Shown here one piece after another: positions 1-8,026 of a stretch of 64,000 nucleotides of DNA. Where the stretch lies: the NCBI GenBank assembly GCA_022767125.1, contig JALEPZ010000019.1, positions 1 through 64,000 on the forward strand. Reading direction: 5' to 3'. The stretch comes from Phocaeicola plebeius. GTDB lineage: Bacteria > Bacteroidota > Bacteroidia > Bacteroidales > Bacteroidaceae. The notes below the pieces were generated by a model. The model was not told the origin of the DNA, ran no database searches, and saw nothing but the letters and a program-made list of their open reading frames with translations. Position 1 is the stretch's first letter. The number at the start of each line of letters is the position of its first letter. The position numbers and the translations under genes are program-made.

Positions 1-134
1 ATCCGCAATTTCGGGCGTCGCTCCGCCATTTCTGCGTCATCAATCCTCGACTTAGCGCTGCTAAGCCTTCGGATTTATTCCTTGAACTGACGAAAAATCC
101 ACTCGAACTTGCGGATTTCCCTTTTTGAGACACA
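1..134. repeat. MITE-like intergenic repeat, copy 1 (cut by window start)
   Basis: The sequence starts with ATCCGCAA and carries TTGCGGAT at 109-116, followed by a GAGACACA-type end at 127-134. The same blocks occur in the same order at 3143-3297 (the CGCCATTTCTGCGTCA, CCTCGACTT and CCTTGAACTGACGAAAAATCCACTCG segments), so this is a second copy of a dispersed element whose left end lies outside the window. It has no coding capacity. The inverted ends suggest a small non-autonomous transposable element or a structured intergenic repeat. Confidence 0.75.
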
Positions 135-160
135 CTCTAAAAATTAAAAACAAAATAATC

Positions 161-198
161 GCGCACGCAGACAAATGCAAATGACTGTCTGCGTGCGC
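161..198. terminator. Bidirectional hairpin terminator
   Basis: A perfect 13-bp stem (GCGCACGCAGACA at 161-173, TGTCTGCGTGCGC at 186-198) is followed by ATTTTATATTT on the plus strand and by a T-rich tract on the minus strand. It lies just past the stop of the minus-strand esterase and probably ends that transcript. Confidence 0.65.
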
Positions 199-260
199 AT
201 TTTATATTTAAGGCATAAGGCGGCATGGCGTACCCGAACCAGCCATTGAAGATATTTACT

Positions 261-1103
261 TCACTTCTCATCATCCTGGATAGCAAAGTAATGCTCAGCC
301 GCATATTCAAACCGCTTGTCAAATTCCGCGCCGGCCTGTTTACTGACTTTAAGGCAGGGAAGCATCATGTCAAACGCATGAAATAACCCCGGATAAACGT
401 CAACGCCCGCTTCAACTCCCGCGCGGCGCAGATTGTCTATAAAAGCCATTGTCTCGGCATAAAACGGCTCGGCAGTGCTGACAAACGTATACGCTGGAGG
501 AAGCCCGGAATAGTCCTCTCTGCGCGCGGGCGCGGCATACGCGGGCACGTCGCCGTCCACTCCGCGCAGATACTTGCTCCACGCGGAGTGGTTGCGCCGC
601 GTGTTCCATACGGGCGCGTGGTTGTCGCGCGAAGTCTCGGTGTCCCGGTCGTCGATCATGGGATACAGCGGCATCTGAAACGCGATATTCACGCCGCCAA
701 TATCCTTCTCATACATGCATAGCGCCGCCGCCAGCCCTCCGCCCGCGCTTTCGCCGCCCACCATGATCTGGTCGGAGCGTACGCCCAGCTCGTCCGCGTG
801 CTCTTTCAAATACATCAGTGCGCAGTGACAGTCCTCAAGCGCGGCCGGGTAGGGTACCTGTCCCGCCAGCCGATACTCGGGCGAAACGACTATCGCGCCA
901 TACTTAATCACGAGGTTCCGCGCGCGCGACATGTGCACCATCCCCGGCATACCGACGACATACCCGCCGCCGTGAATCCACAGTACGCCGGGGCGCTTTT
1001 GCGCCGTTGTGCCCTTGGGACTAAGTATAAGCAGCTTCATCGAACCGCCGTCGGACGGTATCGTTGCCTTGCGCGTATTGTATCGCATATGCGCCCCCAG
1101 CAA
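261..1103 (-). CDS. Alpha/beta hydrolase, family IV (HSL-like) acetylesterase
   Basis: This 280-residue protein is a complete alpha/beta hydrolase of the hormone-sensitive-lipase group, which removes acetyl or other short acyl groups from small esters and sugars. The oxyanion motif HGGG lies at 44-47, the nucleophile Ser119 in GESAGG, and the catalytic His242 in GLFHAFD. The acid is usually Asp in a DPL context; here the matching place reads AEPF (Glu212), so Glu probably serves. There is no signal peptide, so it should act in the cytoplasm. It stands alone, divergent from the sugar transferase gene. Nearby glycosidase genes make a role in acetylated glycan breakdown plausible, but the substrate is not shown. 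Confidence 0.85.
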   Translation of the reverse strand: MLGAHMRYNTRKATIPSDGGSMKLLILSPKGTTAQKRPGVLWIHGGGYVVGMPGMVHMSRARNLVIKYGAIVVSPEYRLAGQVPYPAALEDCHCALMYLKEHADELGVRSDQIMVGGESAGGGLAAALCMYEKDIGGVNIAFQMPLYPMIDDRDTETSRDNHAPVWNTRRNHSAWSKYLRGVDGDVPAYAAPARREDYSGLPPAYTFVSTAEPFYAETMAFIDNLRRAGVEAGVDVYPGLFHAFDMMLPCLKVSKQAGAEFDKRFEYAAEHYFAIQDDEK

Positions 1104-1203
1104 TAAGTCAATTCATGCCTGACAAATGCAATCAGATTATATCACAATGTGTTATATAAATCAAACCTTGCTAACCGATTGAATCATTAGTATATAAAAT
1201 TAG

Positions 1204-1232
1204 TTGCAAACATGCGCATTCGGCATTATAAT
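1204..1232 (+). promoter_or_regulatory. Sigma-A-type promoter of the sugar transferase gene
   Basis: TTGCAA at 1204-1209 and TATAAT at 1227-1232 are separated by exactly 17 bp. The expected start of transcription is near 1239, about 30 nt before the ATG at 1269. Confidence 0.65.
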
Positions 1233-1268
1233 TAAAACACTATGTGCCAAATAACAGGAGGCAGCGCC

Positions 1269-1883
1269 ATGAAATCACCAGCCGAGCCTAAGCAAGCCCC
1301 GATATACCGCGCACTGAAAAGGGCGTTCGATATTTGCATGTCGGCATTGCTTATGCTGATGTTGTGGCCGCTGGGCGCGGCGCTGGCAATCATGATTGTG
1401 CTGGACTCCAAAGGCTCGCCGATTTATGCCCAGAATCGCATAGGGCTTAACAAGCGCCATATCCGCCTGTACAAATTCCGCAGCATGGTAAGCAATGCCG
1501 ATGCCTTGAAAAGCAATTTTACGCCCGAACAGCTCGCCGAATGGCAGCAGAGTTTCCGCCTTGAGCACGACCCGCGCATAACGAAGATGGGTGCGTTCCT
1601 GCGGCGCACCGGGTTGGACGAGCTTCCTCAGCTGATAAATATATTTAAGGGCGAAATGAGCTTTGTCGGCCCGCGTCCGATAGTGGAAGAGGAACTGCCG
1701 CTCTACGGCGAATGCGCTGAAAAGCTGATAAGCGTAAAGCCGGGGCTTACCGGCTACTGGCAGGTATACGCCGCGCCCGACTGCACATACGCCGGGCGAA
1801 TAGAAATGGACATGCACTACATAGATAATGCAAGCCTGCGCATTGACGCGCAGATAATCCGAAAGACACTTTCGCGCAGATGA
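1269..1883 (+). CDS. Monotopic phosphoglycosyl transferase (bacterial sugar transferase)
   Basis: The 204-residue protein belongs to the bacterial sugar transferase family (PglC/WbaP catalytic domain). Such enzymes move a sugar-1-phosphate from a UDP-sugar to undecaprenyl phosphate at the inner face of the membrane, the first step in making many surface glycans. One hydrophobic segment (about 22-46) is followed by KFRSM (69-73), the catalytic Asp-Glu pair (D117, E118 in GLDELPQL) and GPRP (134-137). The size is that of the minimal PglC form. I chose ATG 1269 because AGGAGG (1256-1261) precedes it by 7 nt; the upstream in-frame ATG at 1242 has no such site. No glycosyltransferases or flippase follow, so it is not in an obvious capsule locus. 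Confidence 0.88.
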   Translation: MKSPAEPKQAPIYRALKRAFDICMSALLMLMLWPLGAALAIMIVLDSKGSPIYAQNRIGLNKRHIRLYKFRSMVSNADALKSNFTPEQLAEWQQSFRLEHDPRITKMGAFLRRTGLDELPQLINIFKGEMSFVGPRPIVEEELPLYGECAEKLISVKPGLTGYWQVYAAPDCTYAGRIEMDMHYIDNASLRIDAQIIRKTLSRR

Positions 1884-1921
1884 TAAAACTGAAAATACCA
1901 AAGCAGCATGGAGGGAAAAAC

Positions 1922-3133
1922 ATGTTTGAAATGCCGCCCCGCGAGCGAATACTTGAGCGCTATGAACAGGCAAAAAAACGCATAGAGGACTTTCACATAC
2001 GCACCTTTCCGGAACAGCCCGGCCCGATATTCCTGATCTCGACTGCGTATCCGGGCGTGTGGATGGAGCACGCGTTCGACGCGGTATGCTATGCAAGGCT
2101 GAACCCAGACAGCAGCCTCGCAAAAGACGTCGCCCGCAACCAAATGCTTTTGTTCCTGCGCAACCAGCGTCCGGACGGCCATCTGCCTTTCAACGTGGTC
2201 GATACCAGCCTGAACACGGGGCGGCTGCACCCGGTGGGCTATTCGCAGATACAGGAATGCGTCTCGTTTGCGCGGCTGTGTCTGGAGGTATATGAGATCA
2301 CGGTTGATATGGACTTTTTGAAGGAGGCATATGCGGGCTGTGCGCGCTGGGATAAGTGGCTGTGCGATAAGCGCATGACGCGCGGCACGGGGCTTATCGA
2401 ACTATTCTGCCTGTACGATACCGGCCACGACAACAGCGCGCGCCTTGCCGACGTGCCCGTGCAATGCCCCGATACGTATGGCGAAACGCCCGTGGACAGC
2501 GAAGTCGTGCCCATGCTTGCGCCTGACATGAACGCGGTGTTCTATGGCGACCGCAAGGCGCTTGCCGAAATGGCGCGCGTGCTCGGACGCGATGAAGAAG
2601 CCGCCGAATGGGAGTGCAAGGCCGCCGATGTGCGCGAAAAAATGCTGAATCTGCTTTACGATAAGCAGGATGAGTTCTTCTACGATCTCGATGCCAAGGG
2701 CAATCTGCGCCGCTTCCCGTCGATAGCCATAAGCAACGTGTTTACCGAGCATGTGCTTACTCAGGCAGAATTCGACGCGATATACGACCGCCACATGCGC
2801 AATCCAGCCGAGTTCTGGACTGAATATCCGTTCCCGTCGATGGCGGTAAACAGCCCCGCCGTAAACGGCCATGCGCCGCAAAACTGCTGGGGCTACTATT
2901 CTCAGGCATTAACCGCGCTGCGCTGCCAGCGCTGGATGGACTACTATGGCCGCAGTGAAGACTATGATCATCTGCTGTCGCGCTGGGTGGCCGCAATCGC
3001 AAGCCACGACGGCAAGCTGTTCACGCAGGAGCTTGACCCGCTAACCGGCAACCCGACCAACTGCTCCGAATGGTATTCCAGCGCGATGCTGATGTACATG
3101 TACGCGGTGAAGCGCCTGGGCTACATCGAATAA
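1922..3133 (+). CDS. Six-hairpin glycosidase (GH63 / mannosylglycerate hydrolase-like)
   Basis: A 403-residue protein with the look of an (alpha/alpha)6-barrel glycosidase of the GH63/MGH1-like group. The segment YDTGHDNSAR near residue 170 resembles the motif that carries the acid Asp in these families, and WTEYPFPSMA and CSEWYS further on match the region that holds the catalytic base. No signal peptide is present, so it should act on sugars or small glycosides inside the cell. The ATG at 1922 is preferred because GGAGGG (1910-1915) sits 6 nt before it; an upstream ATG at 1880 overlaps the stop of the sugar transferase gene (ATGA). The substrate cannot be told from sequence. Confidence 0.65.
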   Translation: MFEMPPRERILERYEQAKKRIEDFHIRTFPEQPGPIFLISTAYPGVWMEHAFDAVCYARLNPDSSLAKDVARNQMLLFLRNQRPDGHLPFNVVDTSLNTGRLHPVGYSQIQECVSFARLCLEVYEITVDMDFLKEAYAGCARWDKWLCDKRMTRGTGLIELFCLYDTGHDNSARLADVPVQCPDTYGETPVDSEVVPMLAPDMNAVFYGDRKALAEMARVLGRDEEAAEWECKAADVREKMLNLLYDKQDEFFYDLDAKGNLRRFPSIAISNVFTEHVLTQAEFDAIYDRHMRNPAEFWTEYPFPSMAVNSPAVNGHAPQNCWGYYSQALTALRCQRWMDYYGRSEDYDHLLSRWVAAIASHDGKLFTQELDPLTGNPTNCSEWYSSAMLMYMYAVKRLGYIE

Positions 3134-3142
3134 TGTAGAGTA

Positions 3143-3297
3143 TGTCTCAAAAATTCCTTAATCCGCAATCACAGTGTCTTTTACGCCATTTCTGCGTCAG
3201 GATCCCTCGACTTGGCACTGCGGCTAAGCTTTCGGAGTCCTTCCTTGAACTGACGAAAAATCCACTCGTACTTGCGGATTTCCATTTTTGCGACACA
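3143..3297. repeat. MITE-like intergenic repeat, copy 2 (complete)
   Basis: This 155-bp element is bounded by imperfect inverted ends of about 26 bp: it opens with TGTCTCAAAAA and ATCCGCAA (3161-3168) and closes with TTGCGGAT (3272-3279) and a GACACA end (to 3297). It is a diverged copy of the sequence at 1-134. It contains no coding frame and lies between two plus-strand genes. Confidence 0.75.
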
Positions 3298-3363
3298 CTT
3301 GAATAATAACCTAAATTTATTTCACCGGTGTAGCAAATACTTGTAGCAATGCCCGCCCGTATG

Positions 3364-3372
3364 TGCTATAAT
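3364..3372 (+). promoter_or_regulatory. Extended -10 promoter of the GH109-like gene
   Basis: TGCTATAAT at 3364-3372 is a perfect TGnTATAAT extended -10 element. No good -35 is spaced 17 bp upstream, as is usual for promoters of this class. Transcription would start near 3379, about 29 nt before ATG 3408. Confidence 0.55.
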
Positions 3373-3407
3373 ATGTGCGATAACCTGTGCAAGGGGGAAA
3401 TATATTA

Positions 3408-4670
3408 ATGAGCATTTGGGATTTTGGCCGCAAGGTTCGCATGTGCGTGGCTGGCCTTGGCCCGCGTGGTACCAGCCAGATGAAGACCCTGCTGGAGATG
3501 GAAGACGTTGAATTTGTGGGCGTGTGCGACGTTATCGAAGAGCGCGCGGTAAAGGCTGCCGACATCATCGCTGAAAAGCGCGAAGGCCGCCGTCCTCAGA
3601 TATTTACCGATTCTCATGAAATGCTGGAAAAAGTGGACGCCGAGGCCATGCTTATCACGACCGACTGGTGCTCCCATATCCGTATCGCTATCGACGCCAT
3701 GAAGCACGGCGTGCGCCCGGCTATGGAAGTCGGCGGCGCGACCGACGTGTTCGAGTGCTGGGAGATGGTTCGCACCAGCGAGCAGACCGGCGTGCCCTGC
3801 ATGTTGCTGGAGAACTGCTGCTTCGGCAAGAAGGAAATGACGCTGCTCAACATGATCAAGAAGGATCTGTTCGGCGACGTAGTATATTGCGCCGGCGGCT
3901 ACGAGCATGACCTGCGCGACGAAATAGGCAAGGGCGACGAGACCCATCACTATCGTCAGCGCAATTTCATGCACCGCAACGGCGAGCTGTACCCGACCCA
4001 CGAGCTGGGCCCGATAGCTCAGTACCTGAACATCAACCGCGGCAACCGCATGGTAACGCTGACTGCGATGTCCTCCCGCGCGGCGGGCCAGCAGGCTTGG
4101 ATGCGCGCCAATCGCGGCGAGGAGTGGAAGGACGTTCGCTTCAACGAGGGCGACGTAGTTACCACCCTTATTAAGTGCGCCGGCGGCGAAATGATTTCCC
4201 TGACCCATAACTGCTCGCTCCCGCGCCCGTATTCCCGCGGCGGCGTGATCCAGGGCACCAAGGGCATATGGGAAGAGGACAACGAGGGCATCTACCTCGA
4301 CGGCATCAGCCCCGTCGATCCCAAGTACTGGACGCATAAGTGGGAGAAGGACGAGAAGTACATCGAGGAGTACATGCATCCGCTGTGGAAGGCCTATGAG
4401 AGCTTCGGTCCGCGCGGCGGTCACGACGGCATGGACTACCTTGCACTGCGCTCCTTCGTTGAGAGCGTGCAGAAGGGCTGCCAGCCGCCCATCGACGTGT
4501 ACGATGCGGCTGCTTGGATGAGCATCACCTGCCTGAGTGAGCAGTCTATCGCGCTGGGCGCCACCCCTGTGGCTATTCCGGACTTCACCAATGGCCGCTG
4601 GATGGAAAAGCATCCCATGCCCAAGAGCTGCTTCTCGCTGGACACCGTTCACGAGGATATGTTTGAATAA
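3408..4670 (+). CDS. GH109-like NAD-dependent glycosidase / Gfo-Idh-MocA oxidoreductase
   Basis: The 420-residue protein has an N-terminal Rossmann fold with GLGPRG at 16-21 and the C-terminal Gfo/Idh/MocA domain. The block YPTHELGPIAQYLNINRG (195-212) is the hallmark of GH109 enzymes, which use tightly bound NAD to cleave glycosides through a redox cycle (founding activity alpha-N-acetylgalactosaminidase); His198 is the expected catalytic histidine. There is no export signal, unlike many GH109 enzymes of Bacteroidetes, so it probably acts on imported sugars. ATG 3408 follows AAGGGGG (3391-3397). A plain dehydrogenase role cannot be excluded. A hairpin terminator follows. Confidence 0.72.
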   Translation: MSIWDFGRKVRMCVAGLGPRGTSQMKTLLEMEDVEFVGVCDVIEERAVKAADIIAEKREGRRPQIFTDSHEMLEKVDAEAMLITTDWCSHIRIAIDAMKHGVRPAMEVGGATDVFECWEMVRTSEQTGVPCMLLENCCFGKKEMTLLNMIKKDLFGDVVYCAGGYEHDLRDEIGKGDETHHYRQRNFMHRNGELYPTHELGPIAQYLNINRGNRMVTLTAMSSRAAGQQAWMRANRGEEWKDVRFNEGDVVTTLIKCAGGEMISLTHNCSLPRPYSRGGVIQGTKGIWEEDNEGIYLDGISPVDPKYWTHKWEKDEKYIEEYMHPLWKAYESFGPRGGHDGMDYLALRSFVESVQKGCQPPIDVYDAAAWMSITCLSEQSIALGATPVAIPDFTNGRWMEKHPMPKSCFSLDTVHEDMFE

Positions 4671-4689
4671 TCGCATTTACTGCATATCG

Positions 4690-4723
4690 GAGCTGCCGTA
4701 TTCATATGCGGCGGCTCTTTTTC
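4690..4723 (+). terminator. Rho-independent terminator after the GH109-like gene
   Basis: GAGCTGCCG (4690-4698) pairs with CGGCGGCTC (4709-4717), with one G-U pair, and is followed by TTTTTCT. Confidence 0.75.
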
Positions 4724-4754
4724 TCATATATCTCAAAATTAACATAAACCACGT

Positions 4755-4782
4755 TTAACATTATCTGTTAAGACGGTATTAT
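4755..4782 (+). promoter_or_regulatory. Possible promoter of the HAD phosphatase gene
   Basis: TTAACA (4755-4760) and TATTAT (4777-4782) are 16 bp apart. A second -10-like TATAAT lies at 4795-4800 but has no matching -35 and would leave a leader that barely includes the ribosome binding site. Confidence 0.4.
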
Positions 4783-4822
4783 AGGATTGCGGTATATAAT
4801 GCTGTGAATGGAGGCGGCTGCG

Positions 4823-5632
4823 GTGCTGTTTGACGGGGTGCTGCTTGCGAGCGATTATGACGGTACGCTCGTGGGCGCTGACGGAATATCGGACGAAGTG
4901 CGCCGCGCCATACGCTTTTTCATATCGAACGGCGGCCGCTTTACCGTATGCACGGGCCGCACACTGCTGGGCTTTCACGCATATTCGCCCGAAATAATCA
5001 ACGCGCCGGTGGTTTTGGCTAACGGCGGCATGACATATGATTATGCGAGGGGCGAAATAGCGGCGTTTAGCGGCATAGACGACGAAGGCATAGCGCCGCT
5101 GCGCGCGGTGATGCGTGCGCTGCCTCAGGTCTGCATAGAAATGTATCCGTTGCAAAAAGCCTATGCAATAAGTCTCTCAAAACAATCCGAGCAGCACTTT
5201 CGGATTCAGAACATATCGTTTGAGACAGTCGCCGATCCTGCGGACGCGCCTAAGCCGTGGGCCAAGGTAATGCTGAGCGGCAATTCGGACGACATCCAGC
5301 GCGCACAGCAGGTGCTGAGCAGCTATCCGCAGGTGTCATTCCTGCCGACAAATGCTAATTTCCTTGAAGTACTGGGTAAGGGCGTAAATAAGGGCGCGGC
5401 AATTGCAGCCCTTGCAAGCAGTCTGAATATAACCAGCGATAACGTGTATGCGATAGGCGACAGCTATAACGATGTGGCGATGCTGCGCGCCGCGCATGTG
5501 GGCTTCGTGCCCTCGAACGGCAATGAACAGGCGCGCGCGGCGGGCGATGTGATAGTCCGCTCCAATGAGGACGGTGCGGTCGCGAACGTAATAGAGATAC
5601 TCGCGCGCATGTATGGCGGCAGCTATGCCTGA
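4823..5632 (+). CDS. Cof-type HAD-IIB phosphatase
   Basis: A 269-residue cytoplasmic HAD hydrolase of the Cof (IIB) subfamily, enzymes that dephosphorylate sugar phosphates, nucleotides or cofactors such as FMN or PLP. Motif I is DYDGTL (11-16), motif II is in CTGRT, the motif III Lys is in the GKGVNKG region, and motif IV is GDSYND (212-217); the C2B cap lies between. I chose the GTG at 4823 because GGAGG (4810-4814) precedes it by 8 nt; the in-frame ATG at 4808 lies inside that site and has none of its own. It forms a single-gene unit. The physiological substrate is unknown. Confidence 0.85.
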   Translation: MLFDGVLLASDYDGTLVGADGISDEVRRAIRFFISNGGRFTVCTGRTLLGFHAYSPEIINAPVVLANGGMTYDYARGEIAAFSGIDDEGIAPLRAVMRALPQVCIEMYPLQKAYAISLSKQSEQHFRIQNISFETVADPADAPKPWAKVMLSGNSDDIQRAQQVLSSYPQVSFLPTNANFLEVLGKGVNKGAAIAALASSLNITSDNVYAIGDSYNDVAMLRAAHVGFVPSNGNEQARAAGDVIVRSNEDGAVANVIEILARMYGGSYA

Positions 5633-5683
5633 ACGTACACATTATGTTCGCGCTAATGGCACATTTTATTACCTCTAATGTGC

Positions 5684-5713
5684 TTTACAACGCCATTTCG
5701 CGGATGGTATAAT
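5684..5713 (+). promoter_or_regulatory. Promoter of the small membrane protein gene
   Basis: TTTACA (5684-5689) and TATAAT (5708-5713) are 18 bp apart. An inverted repeat GCACATT/AATGTGC (5659-5683) just upstream could be a weak terminator of the HAD gene; it ends next to the -35. Confidence 0.5.
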
Positions 5714-5774
5714 GTGAATATGCGTAATACCGGCTCAGGCCATGCGCAGTATGCTTTATTAATGTCAGAGGTGA

Positions 5775-6026
5775 ATGAAAGTGCCGTATACTTCGTTGTC
5801 AAAGTCGGATAGAAACCGCTTCGGCCTCAAATCCCACTTGATACCTTCAATAATAGCGCTGGCCTATCTGGTTGACTCTATAGAAATCAGCTCCACGGGC
5901 GAAATGTCCCTGCTGCGCATTTTTACAATGATAATGTCGGCATGCTATCTGATATCTATGGTTATAGCCGTGGTGCAGGAAACGCACGACCTGCGCGCGC
6001 GCAAACGCAGCGGCAACGCCAATTAA
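5775..6026 (+). CDS. Hypothetical small membrane protein
   Basis: An 83-residue protein I do not recognise. It has a polar, basic N-terminus, two hydrophobic stretches (about 20-35 and 45-67, the second clearly membrane-spanning) and a basic C-terminal tail rich in Arg/Lys, so the tail should face the cytoplasm. It has its own promoter and a strong terminator, which supports a real gene. The start may be ATG 5775 or GTG 5781; the AGAGG site (5767-5771) is better spaced for the GTG. Function unknown. Confidence 0.6.
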   Translation: MKVPYTSLSKSDRNRFGLKSHLIPSIIALAYLVDSIEISSTGEMSLLRIFTMIMSACYLISMVIAVVQETHDLRARKRSGNAN

Positions 6027-6055
6027 CGCCGAAAGGCGCAAGCCGATTAAGTATA

Positions 6056-6089
6056 CACGGGCAGCTTTTACCGGCCGCCCGTGTTTTTT
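6056..6089 (+). terminator. Rho-independent terminator
   Basis: CACGGGC (6056-6062) pairs with GCCCGTG (6077-6083), followed by six T. It ends the small membrane protein gene. Confidence 0.75.
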
Positions 6090-6095
6090 ACAAAC

Positions 6096-6139
6096 AAGCG
6101 CCCGCACATCGGTTCAACAGTTCCGGTGCGCGGGCGCTT
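6096..6139 (-). terminator. Terminator of the dipeptidase gene
   Basis: AAGCGCCCGC (6096-6105) pairs perfectly with GCGGGCGCTT (6130-6139). Read on the minus strand it lies just past the dipeptidase stop and is followed by GTTTGT and then a T-poor stretch, so termination may be moderate. Confidence 0.6.
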
Positions 6140-6150
6140 TGCTTATGACA

Positions 6151-7599
6151 TTAAATCACATCGTCCAGCTTGCTTATGGCGTATACGTATACCTTGAGCG
6201 TCTTTAGCAGCGACTTAATGGACGCTATTTCGTCGGGCGAATGCGCGCCGCCGTGACCTTCGGGGAGTAGGCCGTCCGGGACGGGGTCGTCATTTGGGAA
6301 ACCGCCGCCAAAGGTTATCGCGCAGGGGAGATCCTTGGAGTACGTGCCGCCGCCCATCGTGTAGTTTTTACTTTCGGTGTCGCCTGTGATTTCACGGTAG
6401 GCTTGCGTCAGAGCTTGAATGCGCGGATCGCTTTCTTCCATGTAGAACGCAGGGGAAATGTCTATGTGCTTGATTACCGCACCCATGCCCGCAAGGTTTA
6501 CGCACAGCCGCGCGCGCATGTCGTTTATGTCGGCTGTCACGGGGTAGCGGCAGTCCATCGTAAGCGTAATGCGCCCCGCGTTGAATCGCGCCATGCCGCA
6601 CGCAAACGTTAGCTTGCCCGATTGCTCGTCCTCGCACGCAATGCCAGCACCTTCGCCATAGTTGTCGCTAAGCAGCTTCTTTATCGCACGCATAGCACGC
6701 CGCGTCTCGGGCGTGAGCCGCCCAGTCTCAAGCAGCGCGCGCGCCAATACGCCTATCGCATTTATGCCGTTCTCGGGCGCGGCTGCGTGCGCCGCCTTGC
6801 CCTGCGAACGAATGACAACACCGTGATTTATCCGCTCAACTTCCTGATCCAGACGCAGCTCCTCAATAGTCATGTCGTCCAGCTCGCGCAATACCGCCAA
6901 AGCACGGTCGGGCACAGCATTCGGCACACTGCCGCCCTCAAACGCCAATAGATCGTCGCCGCATTCCAGCAGTATCTCAACCACCATGCGACCTTTCTGA
7001 CCGTAGCATACCGGGAACCCCGCATCGGGTACCAGCGTAACGTCGGGCAGGGTAACGCCGCTGCCTTCCTTCGCTGCTAAATCGGTCAGATGCTTCATGT
7101 CGCTCATGCCCGTCTCCTCGCTGGTGCCCAGCAGCAAACGCAGCCTGTGCTTCAGCGGCAATTCCAGATCGCGCGCGCACATCATCGCATACAGACCCAT
7201 TACGCCCATGCCCTTGTTGTCGCTGGAGCCGCGCCCGACAATGTATCCGGGGAAGGTGTCGCTCGCGCCAATGACCTCGCCCTTGAACGGGTCGTGTACC
7301 CAGTCATTGCCCTCCGGCACTACGTCCAGATGTGCAACAATGCCGATCTCGCCCGCAGTCTGATCGCCCATGTATACGCTGCCTGCATATCCGTCGTGAT
7401 TCTCGGCCTTGAATCCCTTCTCGCGCGCACTGGCCAGCGCATATTCCAGCATCTGCGCACATCCGGGGCCGAACGGCTGGCCGGGCTGTGCCTCAGTCGC
7501 GTCGGATACGCTGCGTATGCGTATCCACGCGCATAGCTCGTCCACTATCTGCTGCTTGTGCTCGTCAATCCATTTGTCGACTCTTTCCATATCCAGCAT
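6151..7599 (-). CDS. PepV-type M20 metallodipeptidase
   Basis: This 482-residue protein matches the PepV/Sapep branch of peptidase family M20, cytoplasmic zinc enzymes that split dipeptides, often with D-residues or beta-Ala. Metal ligands and catalytic residues are visible: His90 and Asp92 in AHLDVVPEG, Asp127 in GRGSSDNKG, and Glu161-Glu162 in TSEETG. The middle part carries the lid/dimer domain, and the last third has the MGGGTYSKD and GGAHSPDE blocks of the PepV group. The start follows GGAGG by 8 nt. The length is normal for PepV. Confidence 0.88.
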   Translation of the reverse strand: MLDMERVDKWIDEHKQQIVDELCAWIRIRSVSDATEAQPGQPFGPGCAQMLEYALASAREKGFKAENHDGYAGSVYMGDQTAGEIGIVAHLDVVPEGNDWVHDPFKGEVIGASDTFPGYIVGRGSSDNKGMGVMGLYAMMCARDLELPLKHRLRLLLGTSEETGMSDMKHLTDLAAKEGSGVTLPDVTLVPDAGFPVCYGQKGRMVVEILLECGDDLLAFEGGSVPNAVPDRALAVLRELDDMTIEELRLDQEVERINHGVVIRSQGKAAHAAAPENGINAIGVLARALLETGRLTPETRRAMRAIKKLLSDNYGEGAGIACEDEQSGKLTFACGMARFNAGRITLTMDCRYPVTADINDMRARLCVNLAGMGAVIKHIDISPAFYMEESDPRIQALTQAYREITGDTESKNYTMGGGTYSKDLPCAITFGGGFPNDDPVPDGLLPEGHGGAHSPDEIASIKSLLKTLKVYVYAISKLDDVI

Positions 7600-7633
7600 C
7601 GTAGTTTCCTCCGATAATTATAGTATTTAAAAA

Positions 7634-7927
7634 TCAGTCGGGCAGCTCGTAATCGCACGCGACCGAGCTTTCGCGAATCTCATGCATGTGCTTGCGTATC
7701 GGCACATGCGCCGGGTGCGTCTGGTACGCCTCCAATGCCGCGCGATCGGTAAACGTGCATACCAGCGCAATGTCATAACTGCGCTCCGTGCGGTAAAAGT
7801 CCACGCCGGTTTCCACACTGATAAGCCCCGGTACCTGCCCGCGCAGTGAATAAAACAGCTCGGCGGTCGCCTTCATGTTCTCGGGAGACTTGTCCTTCAG
7901 CCTGAACAAAACTATATGCCGTATCAT
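7634..7927 (-). CDS. Dabb (stress-responsive A/B barrel) domain protein
   Basis: A 97-residue single-domain protein starting with the typical MIRHIVLFRLKD strand of the Dabb family, dimeric alpha/beta barrels related to antibiotic-biosynthesis monooxygenases and plant stress proteins. The signature stretch YDIALVCTFTDRAALEAYQ is present. I start it at 7927, where GGAG stands about 9 nt upstream; the frame extends further but without a binding site. It lies just upstream of the dipeptidase gene in the same direction (34-bp gap), so they may share a transcript. Catalytic role unknown. Confidence 0.8.
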   Translation of the reverse strand: MIRHIVLFRLKDKSPENMKATAELFYSLRGQVPGLISVETGVDFYRTERSYDIALVCTFTDRAALEAYQTHPAHVPIRKHMHEIRESSVACDYELPD

Positions 7928-8026
7928 TAAAAAACATCTCCATTTCAAAAGCGATCTTCGCATTATGAATAAAGTATACCACAAGCCGCGCGCAAGCTCA
8001 ATCTTATTTGTAAAATTTCAGCCGCC

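Noticed and set aside
1242..1268. ATG 1242 as start of the sugar transferase
   Set aside because: It lies only a few bases after the expected transcription start and has no ribosome binding site, while AGGAGG fits ATG 1269.
3405..4676. Long open frame on the minus strand opposite the GH109-like gene
   Set aside because: It mirrors the real gene, has Ala/His/Arg-rich composition typical of antisense frames in GC-rich genes, and lacks a ribosome binding site.
4795..4800. TATAAT just before the HAD gene as main -10
   Set aside because: It has no -35 at proper spacing and would start transcription at or within the ribosome binding site region of GTG 4823.
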